A DNA stretch of 64,000 bases from Bradyrhizobium barranii subsp. apii (lineage in GTDB: Bacteria; Pseudomonadota; Alphaproteobacteria; Rhizobiales; Xanthobacteraceae). Made by a program: the position numbers and the translations under genes. Within the stretch, counting starts at the first letter, position 1; the number at the start of each line of letters is the position of its first letter. Below, one piece after another: positions 54,262 through 63,558 of the stretch. The stretch is taken from contig NZ_CP096255.1 of the NCBI RefSeq assembly GCF_011516635.5, positions 5,888,501 to 5,952,500 of the forward strand, in the 5' to 3' direction. The notes below the pieces were generated by a model. That model saw nothing but the letters and a program-made list of their open reading frames with translations, was not told the origin of the DNA and ran no database searches.

Positions 54262-54427
54262 TAACATCGCAGCACCTAAAATATGCGCGATGATTCAATG
54301 CCTTCGCTCAGCCGTCAATGAACCGACGGTCACACCTGCGGCTTTTGCGGGCAGGTGTGGCCGATCGGTCACTCTTTGTTAACCATCGATGTCCGGGGTG
54401 TGACGCCCTTGCAACTAGGCCTTGCAG

Positions 54428-55441
54428 TTAAGCTTTGTCCGGCCCCACCCGCACCAGCTGCTTGCCGAAATTGGCGCCCTTCAGGAGCCCCATGAAGGCG
54501 CCGGGCGCGCTGTCCAGGCCCTCGGTGACGAACTCCTTGTACTTGACCTTGCCGTCGCGGACCCAGGTGGACATGTCGCGCAGGAAGTCGCCATGGCGGG
54601 AGGCGAAGTCGGAGACGATGAAGCCGCGGAAGGTGAGCCGCTTGGTCAGCGTCGCGCGCATCATCGCTGCGGCCCATTTCGGCGGCTTGGCCTCGGTGTC
54701 GTTGTAATGGGCGATCAGGCCGCAAACCGGCACGCGCGCGAACGGATTGAGCAGCGGGAACACCGCCTCGAACACGGCGCCGCCGACATTCTCGAAATAG
54801 ACGTCGATGCCTTTCGGGCAGGCAAACTTCAGCTTCGCGGCGAAATCGGTTTCGCGGTGATCGAGGCAGGCATCGAAGCCGAGCTCCTTCACCACGTAGT
54901 CGCACTTGTCCTTGCCGCCGGCGATGCCGACTGCGCGCGCGCCCTTGATCTTCGCGATCTGGCCGACGGCCGAGCCGACCGCACCGGAGGCACCGGCGAC
55001 GACGACGGTCTCGCCTTCCTGCGGCTTGCCGATGTCGAGCAGGCCCGTATAGGCGGTCATGCCGAGCACGCCGATGGAGGTCGAGATCGGACCGAGCTTC
55101 GGATCTACCTTGATCAAGCCCTTGCCGTTGGAGATCGCGTGCGACTGCCAGCCGGTACGGGCGCGCACGATGTCGCCCTTGGCGAAATCAGGATTGTTGG
55201 AGGCCGCGACCTCGCTGACCGCCTCGCCTTCCATCACGCCGCCGACCGGCACAGGTGCTGCGTAGGACGGACCGTCACTCATGCGCCCGCGCATATAGGG
55301 ATCGAGCGAGAGCCAGATCGTGCGCAGCAGGACTTCACCTGCGCCGGGCGCCGGAATCGCGAATTCCTCCAGACGAAAATCGGATGGCTTGGGTTCACCG
55401 ACGGGACGTGCGGCGAGAACGATGCGTTTTGCTTGGGACAT
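54428..55441 (-). CDS. NADP-dependent oxidoreductase, zinc-free MDR family
   Basis: A 337-residue medium-chain reductase of the leukotriene B4 dehydrogenase/2-alkenal reductase group. Landmarks: LSLDPYMRGRMSD, VVVAGASGAVGSAVGQIAKI (nucleotide motif AxxGxxG), and VDVYFENVGGAVFEAVFPLL in part. No zinc ligands. GGAGGAAG precedes the ATG by 5 bp, deciding for 55441. It reduces C=C bonds next to carbonyls in related enzymes. Confidence 0.9.
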   Translation of the reverse strand: MSQAKRIVLAARPVGEPKPSDFRLEEFAIPAPGAGEVLLRTIWLSLDPYMRGRMSDGPSYAAPVPVGGVMEGEAVSEVAASNNPDFAKGDIVRARTGWQSHAISNGKGLIKVDPKLGPISTSIGVLGMTAYTGLLDIGKPQEGETVVVAGASGAVGSAVGQIAKIKGARAVGIAGGKDKCDYVVKELGFDACLDHRETDFAAKLKFACPKGIDVYFENVGGAVFEAVFPLLNPFARVPVCGLIAHYNDTEAKPPKWAAAMMRATLTKRLTFRGFIVSDFASRHGDFLRDMSTWVRDGKVKYKEFVTEGLDSAPGAFMGLLKGANFGKQLVRVGPDKA

Positions 55442-55520
55442 GATGGCTTCCTCCGGATTTTGTTTCGACCGGACGGAAGCGGAGGGAAAGGAGCGCGTCA
55501 ATACAAAAGCACACTCTCGC

Positions 55521-55623
55521 TGTCATCGCCCGCGAAGGCGGGCGATCCAGTATTCCGAGACGCCTGTGATTGAGCCGAATGGCCGCGGAGTACTGGATGC
55601 CCCGGTCAAGCCGGGGCATGACA
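55521..55623. repeat. Dispersed palindromic repeat, family 2 (second copy)
   Basis: TGTCATCGCCCGC-GAAG-GCGGGCGATCCAGTA at the left and TACTGGATGCCCCGG-TCAAG-CCGGGGCATGACA at the right. Relation to 38949-39052 is clear from the ends and the CCAGTA element. Confidence 0.8.
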
Positions 55624-55639
55624 GCGGTGTGCGGAGCGC

Positions 55640-57133
55640 CTAACCCGCGCCCGGATAGTTCGGGCTCTCGCGCGTGATCGTGACGTCGTGGACGTGGCTT
55701 TCGCGCAGGCCCGCGCCGGTGATGCGGACGAACTGGGCCTTGTCGTGCAGGTCCTTCATGTCCTTTGCGCCGACATAGCCCATCGCGGCGCGCAAGCCGC
55801 CGGCGAGCTGGTGCATGACGTTGCCGACCGGGCCCTTGTAGGGCACCTGGCCCTCGATGCCTTCAGGCACGAGCTTGAGCGTGTCCTTGATGTCCTGCTG
55901 GAAATAGCGGTCGGCCGAACCGCGCGCCATCGCCCCGACCGAGCCCATGCCGCGATAGGCCTTGTAGGAACGGCCCTGCCACAAGAACACTTCGCCGGGG
56001 GTCTCGTCGGTGCCGGCGAGCAGCGAGCCGACCATGGCGATGTCGGCGCCGGCGGCGAGCGCTTTCGCAAGGTCGCCGGAGAACTTGATACCGCCATCGG
56101 CAATAACGGGAATGTCGGATTTCTTTGCAGCCTCGACCGCATCCATGATCGCGGTGAGCTGGGGAACGCCGACGCCGGCGACGATGCGGGTGGTGCAGAT
56201 CGAGCCCGGGCCGATGCCGACCTTGATGCAGTCCGCGCCCGCATCGATCAGCGCCTGCGCGCCCTCGGTGGTGGCGACGTTGCCGGCAACGACCTGCACG
56301 GAGTTGGACAGACGCTTGATGCGATTGACCGCATGCAGCACGTGGCGGGAATGGCCGTGTGCGGTGTCGACGACGACGAGATCGACGCCGGCATCGATCA
56401 GCCGCTCGGTGCGCTCGAAGCCGGTGTCGCCGACGGTGGTGGCGGCGGCGACGCGCAGGCGGCCCTGCGCATCCTTGCAGGCGAGCGGATGAGCGACCGC
56501 CTTCTCCATGTCCTTTACGGTGATCAGGCCGACGCAGCGATATTGCTCGTCGACCACGAGCAGCTTCTCGATGCGATGCTGGTGCAGCATCCGCCGCGCC
56601 TCGTCCTGGCTGACGTTCTCGCGCACCGTGACGAGGCTGTCATGCGTCATCAGCTCGGAGACTTTTTGCCGGCGGTCGGTGGCAAACCGCACGTCGCGGT
56701 TGGTGAGGATGCCGACCAGCTTGCCGGGCGTATTCTTGCTCGCACCGGTGACGACGGGAATGCCGGAGATGCCGTGGTCGCTCATCAGCTTGAGCGCATC
56801 GTCGAGCGTGGCGTCAGGGCTGATGGTGAGCGGGTTCACCACCATGCCCGACTCGTAGCGCTTGACCTGCCGGACCTGGGCGGCCTGCCCTTCGGGATCG
56901 AAATTGCGGTGGATGACGCCGAGGCCGCCGGCCTGCGCCATGGCGATCGCCATGCGGGCTTCGGTGACCGTGTCCATGGCGGAGGCCATGATCGGGATGT
57001 TGAGCGGAATGGCGCGGGTGACGCGGGAGCGGATGTCGACCTCGCCCGGCATGACGTCCGACAGGCCCGGCTTCAACAGCACGTCGTCGAACGTAAAGGC
57101 TTCGCGAATGCCTTGAAGTTGCACCGTGGCCAT
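55640..57133 (-). CDS. guaB: IMP dehydrogenase
   Basis: A 497-residue enzyme converting IMP to XMP with NAD, the first step to GMP. The start TFDDVLLKPGLSDVMPGEVD is typical; two CBS domains lie at about 95-215; the catalytic Cys is in GIGPGSICTTRIVAGVG; the flap YRGMGSVGAM and the C-terminal GLRAAMGYVGAKDM are present. Works upstream of guaA. Confidence 0.97.
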   Translation of the reverse strand: MATVQLQGIREAFTFDDVLLKPGLSDVMPGEVDIRSRVTRAIPLNIPIMASAMDTVTEARMAIAMAQAGGLGVIHRNFDPEGQAAQVRQVKRYESGMVVNPLTISPDATLDDALKLMSDHGISGIPVVTGASKNTPGKLVGILTNRDVRFATDRRQKVSELMTHDSLVTVRENVSQDEARRMLHQHRIEKLLVVDEQYRCVGLITVKDMEKAVAHPLACKDAQGRLRVAAATTVGDTGFERTERLIDAGVDLVVVDTAHGHSRHVLHAVNRIKRLSNSVQVVAGNVATTEGAQALIDAGADCIKVGIGPGSICTTRIVAGVGVPQLTAIMDAVEAAKKSDIPVIADGGIKFSGDLAKALAAGADIAMVGSLLAGTDETPGEVFLWQGRSYKAYRGMGSVGAMARGSADRYFQQDIKDTLKLVPEGIEGQVPYKGPVGNVMHQLAGGLRAAMGYVGAKDMKDLHDKAQFVRITGAGLRESHVHDVTITRESPNYPGAG

Positions 57134-57604
57134 CTGCCAACTCCTTCCTGCGGCCCTGCCGCAAATAGCTATGGATGAGCGCCGCCCTCAGCGTGCCTTG
57201 CGGCATCGCCGGAGAATCGGAGCCCATCGGTGGGGTTGACGCGGGTCGATAGCACGGCCACGCGACGAATCAAAGCAAATCGGACCGCCGGCCAGCCATG
57301 CACAGGCATTTTAAGTAAATTCGGCGTGGATGGCCGGGCGGCGGCCACCCCTTGGCATTCCCCCGGCGCGACGAAGTCGCGAGCCCGGAATCCATCCCGC
57401 AGCGGTCTGTGGGGCCCGATGGATTCCGGGCCCGCCAAGGGGCGCGCCCCGGAATGACGAGGGAGCGCGTACACCCGCCGGCGAGGGTCACACCGTTGTT
57501 ACGCAGGATTTAGGTGCTATGCGTTGATCCGCAATGGTCCCGGCGGGGCGGCGGTGATAAGCCGCAAGTCCACCTTTCCTTCTGATTTTCATTACCAATC
57601 CGTC
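57134..57604. other. Intergenic region with a dispersed repeat
   Basis: 471 bp between divergent guaB and the MFS gene. No gene. A fifth palindromic element lies at 57355-57460; the remainder should contain both promoters. Confidence 0.55.
57355..57460. repeat. Dispersed palindromic repeat, family 5
   Basis: The arms CCCGGAATCCATC and GATGGATTCCGGG form a perfect 13-bp inverted pair around GGTCTGTGGGGCC; outer parts CATTCCCCCGGCGCG and CGCGCCCCGGAATG also pair. Confidence 0.8.
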
Positions 57605-59095
57605 ATGGTCGACAAGCAACGCGTCATCCCGCTGATCGTGGCCACCGCTCTCTTTATGGAGAATATGGATTCGACGGTGATCGCCACCTCGCTGCCCGCG
57701 ATCGCGGCCGACATCGGCACGAGCCCGCTGACGCTCAAGCTTGCCATCACCTCCTATCTGCTGTCGCTCGCGGTGTTCATCCCGGCGAGCGGCTGGACTG
57801 CGGACCGTTTCGGCGCGCGCATGGTGTTCGCGATCGCGGTCGGCGTGTTCATGGTCGGCTCGATCGGCTGCGCACTCTCGACCTCCGTCACCGATTTCGT
57901 ATTCGCGCGCATCCTTCAGGGCATGGGCGGGGCGATGATGACGCCGGTCGGACGCCTGGTGCTGCTGCGCTCGGTCGACAAGAGCGCGCTGGTCAACGCG
58001 ATGGCCTGGGTGACGGTCCCTGCCCTCATCGGGCCCGTGATCGGCCCGCCGCTCGGCGGCTTCATCACGACCTATGCGTCATGGCACTGGATCTTCCTGA
58101 TCAACATTCCGATCGGGCTGCTCGGCATCTTCATGGCCTTGCGTTTCATCGATCCCATCAAGAGCGAGACGCGGGAACCGTTCGATCTTTACGGCATGGT
58201 GCTCGCAGGCGTTGGCCTCGCCGGCATCGCGTTCGGTCTGTCCGTCGCCGGGCTCAACCTTCTGCCCTGGAGCACGGTCGCGGCGCTGGTCGTGGGCGGA
58301 GCGATCTCGATGACACTGTACGTCCTGCACGCGCGGCGGACGGGTTCGCCGGTGCTGGATTTTTCGCTGCTGAAGCTGCCGACGCTGCGCGCGGCCGTTT
58401 TCGGCGGCTTCATGTTCCGGCTCGGCATCGGCGCGCTACCGTTCCTGCTTCCGCTGCTGATGCAGATCGGATTCGGGCTGTCGCCCTTCCATTCCGGCCT
58501 CGTCACCTTCGGCTCCTCGCTCGGCGCCATGGGCATGAAGACGCTGGCCGCGCGCATCATCCGCACCTTCGGCTTCCGCAATTTGATGACGGTGAACGCG
58601 ATCGTCAGCGCGTTCTTCCTCGGCGTCTGCGCGCTGTTCACGGTGACGACGCCGCTGCTCATCATCTTGGTGATCCTGGTGGTCGGCGGCTTCTTCCGCT
58701 CGCTGGAGTTCACCGCGATCAACACGGTGGCCTATGCCGACGTCGAGACCGCGCAGATGAGCCGCGCCACCACGCTGGTCAGCGTCAACCAGCAGCTCGC
58801 GGTCTCCGCCGGCGTCGCGGTCGGCGCGGCCTGCGTGGAAACGACGATGTGGTTCAACCATGTCAGCGAGATCGACGCCACCGTGTTCGCGCCGGCCTTC
58901 GTCGTGATCGCGCTGACCTCGGCGGCGTCGAGCTGGTTCTTCTGGCAGATGCCCGCCGATGCCGGCCACGAGATCTCCGGCCGCAAGGCGGTGGAGATCG
59001 CCAGCCGCAAGGGGGCCGCAAAGAGCGCCGCGACCGCCGCCGTCAAGACGGCGACGGAGGATACGCAGGACGTGCGGGATCAAAGGCTGGGGTAA
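57605..59095 (+). CDS. MFS transporter, DHA2 (EmrB/QacA-like) family
   Basis: A 496-residue efflux-type protein with about 14 membrane segments. Motif A-like GWTADRFGARMVF, the DHA2 start FMENMDSTVIATSLPAIAAD (motif D1) and motif C GPVIGPPLGGFITTYASW are clear. The C-terminus has a long Lys/Ala-rich tail. No EmrA-like partner is nearby. Drug or metabolite export is likely. Confidence 0.9.
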   Translation: MVDKQRVIPLIVATALFMENMDSTVIATSLPAIAADIGTSPLTLKLAITSYLLSLAVFIPASGWTADRFGARMVFAIAVGVFMVGSIGCALSTSVTDFVFARILQGMGGAMMTPVGRLVLLRSVDKSALVNAMAWVTVPALIGPVIGPPLGGFITTYASWHWIFLINIPIGLLGIFMALRFIDPIKSETREPFDLYGMVLAGVGLAGIAFGLSVAGLNLLPWSTVAALVVGGAISMTLYVLHARRTGSPVLDFSLLKLPTLRAAVFGGFMFRLGIGALPFLLPLLMQIGFGLSPFHSGLVTFGSSLGAMGMKTLAARIIRTFGFRNLMTVNAIVSAFFLGVCALFTVTTPLLIILVILVVGGFFRSLEFTAINTVAYADVETAQMSRATTLVSVNQQLAVSAGVAVGAACVETTMWFNHVSEIDATVFAPAFVVIALTSAASSWFFWQMPADAGHEISGRKAVEIASRKGAAKSAATAAVKTATEDTQDVRDQRLG

Positions 59096-59268
59096 AGCGC
59101 TATCAGGCCCGAGCGACGTCGGTCAGAACCCGACGTCGTAAAATCGTCCACGATGTGGCGGGCACGGGCGGCCTCCCCCGGCCGGTCGGCCCAGCACTCG
59201 TGCCCAGCCGCCTTGACCTAGCTCAAGGAGCGAAAGCCGGACATGAGCCTCGATGACACCTGCAAACG

Positions 59269-59952
59269 GTGATCGAAGACCAAGCCATGGCTCTATTGGG
59301 ACCGGATACTCCGTTCGGGGACGTACTTGATCCGATGGAACGGATCTCGGAGACTTTGTTCGGACTGATCATGGCCCTTACCTTCATCTGCTCGCTTGGT
59401 GTCGCGACCGGGACCAATATCAATGTTCAGACGATGCTGGTCGGTGCGCTCGGCTGCAACCTCGCCTGGGGCATCGTTGACGGCGGTCTTTATCTGCTGG
59501 CGCGCATCAATGACCGGGGAGACAAGATTCTGACCCTCCGCGCGATCCGCAAGGCGCCGGATCCCGAAGCAGCGCGCCGCGTCATTGCCGACGCACTGCC
59601 GCCGGAATTGTCGGCCATGCTGCCCGTAGAGCAATTGGAATCGCTGCGGCAACGGTTGCAACAATTGCCTGAGCCGGCTCCCGGTCCAGGGCTGACGAAG
59701 CGTGACTGGATCGGAGCGCTCGGCCTTTGCCTGCTGAGCTTCCTGTCGACCTTCCCGGTGGTCATCCCGTTCCTGTTCCTGAGCGATGCCAGACTGGCGC
59801 TGCGCGTCTCCTATGCCGTCGCCATCGTGATGCTGTTCTGTTGCGGTTACGTGTTCGGGGTTCGCAGCGGGCTGCGGCCTTCAGTGGCGGGACTTGCGAT
59901 GGTGGCTGTCGGTAGTACGCTGGTTGGCATCGCGGTCGCTCTGGGAGGATGA
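59269..59952 (+). CDS. VIT-like membrane protein
   Basis: A 227-residue membrane protein. The start PMERISETLFGLIMALTFIC resembles the VIT1/CCC1 metal transporter family, with a soluble linker (90-145) and three C-terminal membrane segments. Whether it carries the metal-binding residues is unclear. The start is uncertain: GTG 59269 or ATG 59287. It overlaps the next gene by ATGA, so they form an operon. Confidence 0.65.
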   Translation: MIEDQAMALLGPDTPFGDVLDPMERISETLFGLIMALTFICSLGVATGTNINVQTMLVGALGCNLAWGIVDGGLYLLARINDRGDKILTLRAIRKAPDPEAARRVIADALPPELSAMLPVEQLESLRQRLQQLPEPAPGPGLTKRDWIGALGLCLLSFLSTFPVVIPFLFLSDARLALRVSYAVAIVMLFCCGYVFGVRSGLRPSVAGLAMVAVGSTLVGIAVALGG

Positions 59953-60890
59953 TCGACTTGCGGCGACACGAAGCATCGTTTCGGGGTGCAAGCGGCGCCT
60001 TATTTGCCGCGCTGGCCGGATTGTGGCTTGCACCCATGACCGGCGGTTTGGCGCTGGCCCAATCCCCGGCCGGGGCGCTCGGCCTCGGCAACCGCGGTTG
60101 GTCGGCGGCCGACACCTCCCACGCAACGCCTGCCGACGATCTCGAATTCAGCGCTCGCGCGGGGCTTGCATCCGACTACATCTATCGCGGGACCACGCTG
60201 TCCGATCATGGCCCCGCAGCCGGCGCCGCCTTCGAGACGAGATGGGGCCCGCTCTACGCCGGCACAACGGTCGCCACCGTCAAGCTGCCGACCCAACCGG
60301 CCGCCGAACTCACCTTTGCCGCCGGCGTGCGCCCGCAGATTGCCACGATCGATTTTGATCTTGGGGCGACCTATTTCGCCTATCCCGGTGAAAGACTTCC
60401 TGGCGAGACCAACGGCATCAATTATTGGGAGATCGTGGTCCGCGGCGATCGACGCATCGGCGATCAGTTCCGTGTCGCCGGCGGTTACGCCTATTCTCCG
60501 AACGTCTCGAACACCGGCGCCTGGAGCCAATATGTGGCGGCTGGCATCGGCTTCGACGTGCCGGAGCGGTTTCTGCTGAAGAACCTGACCGTGTCGTTCA
60601 CCACCGCCGCCGGCTATTCCTGGTTTGGCAACCAGACCTCGCAACTCGGCGGCTTCCCGCTGCCCGCCTATCTCAACTGGCAGGCCGGCGTGACGTTCAC
60701 GCACAAGGCGCTCAACCTCGATCTGCGCTACTACGACACCAATCTGTCGAAGGAAAACTGCTTCGTCTTTACAGGCGATCCAAATGCGCGGCCGGGCGGC
60801 CGCGCCAATCCGATCACCAACCCGGACGGCCTGGTCTCGAACTGGTGCGGCGCGACATTCGTCGCCAAGGTCTGGTTTGCGTTCAACTAA
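59949..60890 (+). CDS. TorF family putative outer membrane porin
   Basis: A 313-residue protein. A signal peptide (SGALFAALAGLWLAPMTGGL, cleavage near LAQ, about residue 38) precedes a beta-rich sequence starting DLEFSARAGLASDYIYRGTT, the hallmark of the TorF/Gcw_chp family. It ends in FVAKVWFAFN with the C-terminal aromatic typical of outer membrane barrels. ATG overlaps the stop of the VIT-like gene. Confidence 0.82.
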   Translation: MIDLRRHEASFRGASGALFAALAGLWLAPMTGGLALAQSPAGALGLGNRGWSAADTSHATPADDLEFSARAGLASDYIYRGTTLSDHGPAAGAAFETRWGPLYAGTTVATVKLPTQPAAELTFAAGVRPQIATIDFDLGATYFAYPGERLPGETNGINYWEIVVRGDRRIGDQFRVAGGYAYSPNVSNTGAWSQYVAAGIGFDVPERFLLKNLTVSFTTAAGYSWFGNQTSQLGGFPLPAYLNWQAGVTFTHKALNLDLRYYDTNLSKENCFVFTGDPNARPGGRANPITNPDGLVSNWCGATFVAKVWFAFN

Positions 60891-60891
60891 C

Positions 60892-62772
60892 TTAGGGAAC
60901 CACCGTCGGCGGCAATATGCGGTAGAGCACGACACCCAGCCCGAGCGCGTCGCCCGTCAGGACGAGCTTTCCGCTATTGATCGTTCGCTGCAGTAATATC
61001 CTCTGCAGGTTGGGATCGGGGTGGGTCGGATCGGAATAGAACTTCGCCAGGTTGCTGGTATTCGCATCGATCAGGTAGCGCTCAATCGTCACGGTCGAGC
61101 CGTCGCTGAACGGCAGGCTGTCGACCTCAAGCGAAATCCCCTCCGGCGTCTCGGTCGAAATGTTGTTGCCGAATACACGTGTCGGATCATAGTTGTAGAC
61201 CATGATGTTCGCGGTCGAGTTAGCGCCATCCCAGGTCGCGAACGCGTTGAGGTGGGAGCCCGACCCGCCGGTGAGCGCAGCCTGCACCCGCTGGCCTGAC
61301 ATCTTGTTGTACATCTTGAAGAGGTTCGCGACCGGCTTCGGGTAGTAATCGGCCGGGTTATCGCCATGCGGCACCTTGTGCAGCAGGCTGGCCTGGCCGT
61401 GGAAAGGTGTGATGTTCGGATCCCCCTGGCCGTCGCCGATAATGAGGTAAGACCCCATCGATATCTTCTTTTTCACGGCTTCGGACAGGAACGCCGCCGT
61501 CCAGGCCGCCCCCTTGTGCGAATAATTGACGTCAGTCGCCTCATAGGCCGTAGGGCCCCATTCCGACAGGAACAGTTTAACGTCGGGCATGTTGGCATTG
61601 TTCTTCTTCAAGGCGTCCAGCTTGGCCTTGGCCTTGTCGACCAGATTGTCGAAGAACGCGAAACCGCCGGTGCCGTCTGTCGAGCCGTAATAGTGGAACG
61701 AAAAACGATCGAGCCGCGCGTTGAATTTTGCCAAGTAGGTGTCTGCCAGCGGATTGAAGGTCTGGTCGAGGAAGACTTCCTCCAGCGTCGGACGATTCTC
61801 CGCCGGATAATAGTTGAAGCTCAGTCCGACCAGGGCCGGCCCGGCCATTTCCAGCGTCTTGCCGTTATAACTCTGGTTGGCGGCGAGTTCGTTTCTGATG
61901 TTCACGATCGCCTGCGAGAAGACCTTCTGAACCGGCAAGAGCTGCCTGGGCAGACGGCGCGCATCGAGCCCGTAGGGGTACGACAAGGTCGGATCTTCGG
62001 CGTTGGACATCACGTGGGTCTGCAGCGGGGTCCACTGCTGGAGGACATACTTGGCCGGATCGATCCACCACAGCCAACGGCCCCATGACCCCAATGGCTT
62101 GAGCCTGTAGGCGGATGGATTGGTGTCACTCCAGTTCTCCGGGGCTGAATCGGCGATATCAGCCTCGTTGCTGACCTCGAAGATGACGGATGACGCCCCG
62201 CCGTCGAACGATTTCTTCGCGATATAGCGCACGAGAGCGTTGGCGTATTTCTGGAAAAGTGCCGGAGCCGGCCCGTTCCGATTCCAACTCTCGCCAGGTC
62301 CGTATTGCACCAGGCGCGGCGGCATGAAGGCCGCGACCGCCACGTGAGGCGAGAGCCCGCGACCCAGGGCCCACTCAAGATGCCAGGCCAGAGGCTGGCA
62401 GTCGCCCGGATGGAAAACGCCGTCCTGCGTGTACCCGAACACATCGCCGGTCTGATCGACATCGCAATAGACATCGCTGAGCAGCAGGCGCGTCCGCTTC
62501 ATGCCGGTATCGGTGATGATCTGGTTGAACTGGTCGAGAGCCTGCTCGGACGGGCTGTTCGCGCTCTGGTAGATCTTCTTGAGATCACCGAGATCGTCGT
62601 TGCCGCTGAGGCCGATATTGTAAGGCCTCTGGGTGCTGACCGTGATCGACGTCCCTGCACGCGACGTCGTCGCCGAAGCAAAGCCGAGCGACGCCAACGC
62701 CAGAAAGGAGACCGAGGCAAGGGACAGGCGATGCTTGCAAACGCGCAAGCGTTGTCGATGAAGGCACGGCAT
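60892..62772 (-). CDS. Secreted glycoside hydrolase, GH39-like (clan A)
   Basis: A 626-residue secreted enzyme. After a basic start and a signal region (LASVSFLALASLGFASA), a TIM-barrel-like domain follows. The probable acid/base Glu is in VIFEVSNEADI (Asn-Glu pair) and the nucleophile in VKLFLSEWGPTAY, the clan GH-A pattern. A C-terminal beta-domain with NIMVYNYDPTRVFG follows. Substrate unknown; a xylosidase-like or polysaccharide-cleaving role is possible. It converges on the porin gene with 1 bp between stops. Confidence 0.72.
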   Translation of the reverse strand: MPCLHRQRLRVCKHRLSLASVSFLALASLGFASATTSRAGTSITVSTQRPYNIGLSGNDDLGDLKKIYQSANSPSEQALDQFNQIITDTGMKRTRLLLSDVYCDVDQTGDVFGYTQDGVFHPGDCQPLAWHLEWALGRGLSPHVAVAAFMPPRLVQYGPGESWNRNGPAPALFQKYANALVRYIAKKSFDGGASSVIFEVSNEADIADSAPENWSDTNPSAYRLKPLGSWGRWLWWIDPAKYVLQQWTPLQTHVMSNAEDPTLSYPYGLDARRLPRQLLPVQKVFSQAIVNIRNELAANQSYNGKTLEMAGPALVGLSFNYYPAENRPTLEEVFLDQTFNPLADTYLAKFNARLDRFSFHYYGSTDGTGGFAFFDNLVDKAKAKLDALKKNNANMPDVKLFLSEWGPTAYEATDVNYSHKGAAWTAAFLSEAVKKKISMGSYLIIGDGQGDPNITPFHGQASLLHKVPHGDNPADYYPKPVANLFKMYNKMSGQRVQAALTGGSGSHLNAFATWDGANSTANIMVYNYDPTRVFGNNISTETPEGISLEVDSLPFSDGSTVTIERYLIDANTSNLAKFYSDPTHPDPNLQRILLQRTINSGKLVLTGDALGLGVVLYRILPPTVVP

Positions 62773-62864
62773 GGATTGATCTCACCCGCTGGAATTGCAG
62801 ATGATGGATCTATCAGCTCAAGATGTTATCGATGTGAATGTCATGCTCATGTGAGCGTGACACG

Positions 62865-63557
62865 TCAGCCCGGGTCCGGCTGCCCGCCGCGAAACCCCGT
62901 CGCCAGCACATAGCGCTCGGAGGAATCCTGTCTGCTGGCCGCGGGCTTCACATGCCGCACTGTCGCAAAATCGCGCTTGAGCTGGGCCAGCAGATCGGCG
63001 TCGGCGCCGCTCTGGAACGTCTTGGCCAGGAATGCCCCGCCCGGTTTCAGCACGTCGCAGGCGAACGCGGCCGCCGTCTCGATCAGGCCGACAATGCGGA
63101 GCTGATCGGTCTTGCGGTGGCCGGTGGTGTTGGCGGCCATGTCGGACATCACGATGTCGGCGCCGCCCCCGAGCATCGCAGTGAGCTTCGCGGGTGCGTC
63201 GTTGTCCATGAAGTCGAGCTGCGCGAAGTCGACGCCGGCAATCTCGGGCATGTCCAACAGGTCGATCGCGACCACCTTGCCCTTGCCGTCGACCGAGCCG
63301 ACGCGCTTGGCGGCGATCTGGCTCCAGCCGCCCGGCGCAGCGCCGAGATCGACCACCGCCATGCCGTGTTTCAGCAGGCGGTATTTGTCGTCGATCTCGA
63401 GCAGCTTGAACGCGGCACGCGAACGATAGCCGAGCGCCTTCGCCTTGACCACATAGGGATCGTTGAGCTGCCGCTCCAGCCACAGCTTCGACGACAATTT
63501 GCGCTTGCCGCCGGTCTTGACCTGGACGTGCAAGCGGCCGGTGGTGTCCTTGGCCAT
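62865..63557 (-). CDS. rlmE: 23S rRNA (uridine-2552-2'-O)-methyltransferase
   Basis: A 230-residue RrmJ/FtsJ methyltransferase. The K-D-K-E tetrad is visible: Lys in SRAAFKLLEID, Asp in VMSDMAANTTGH, Lys in GGAFLAKTFQSG and Glu in SSERYVLATG. The SAM motif is VVDLGAAPGGWSQ. It methylates U2552 in the A loop of 23S rRNA. The stop of the upstream ppx/gppA gene overlaps closely (1 bp before its start), so the two form an operon. Confidence 0.96.
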   Translation of the reverse strand: MAKDTTGRLHVQVKTGGKRKLSSKLWLERQLNDPYVVKAKALGYRSRAAFKLLEIDDKYRLLKHGMAVVDLGAAPGGWSQIAAKRVGSVDGKGKVVAIDLLDMPEIAGVDFAQLDFMDNDAPAKLTAMLGGGADIVMSDMAANTTGHRKTDQLRIVGLIETAAAFACDVLKPGGAFLAKTFQSGADADLLAQLKRDFATVRHVKPAASRQDSSERYVLATGFRGGQPDPG

Positions 63558-63558
63558 C

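Larger units (their letters stand above)
50567..54267 (-). pseudogene. Small membrane protein gene separated from its start codon by a 3.4-kb IS block
   Basis: Codons from 50860 down to 50567 encode LEIGIFSVILLAAGYWATLF and a Pro/Lys-rich tail ending in LQSLLAAIQQDLKTIA. The frame has no start at its 5' end. Removing the IS block and one CTAA copy joins it to ATG at 54265-54267 (M-LEIGIF...), preceded by TTTTAGGTG as ribosome binding site. The restored protein has about 98 residues: one N-terminal transmembrane segment and a cytoplasmic tail. Unless a start inside the IS end is used, it is not translated. Function unknown. Confidence 0.8.

Noticed and set aside
55688..57178. 496-codon open frame on the + strand
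   Set aside because: Antisense to guaB, no domain and no ribosome binding site.
58081..59256. 391-codon open frame on the + strand
   Set aside because: Shifted frame inside the DHA2 transporter gene; Arg-rich.
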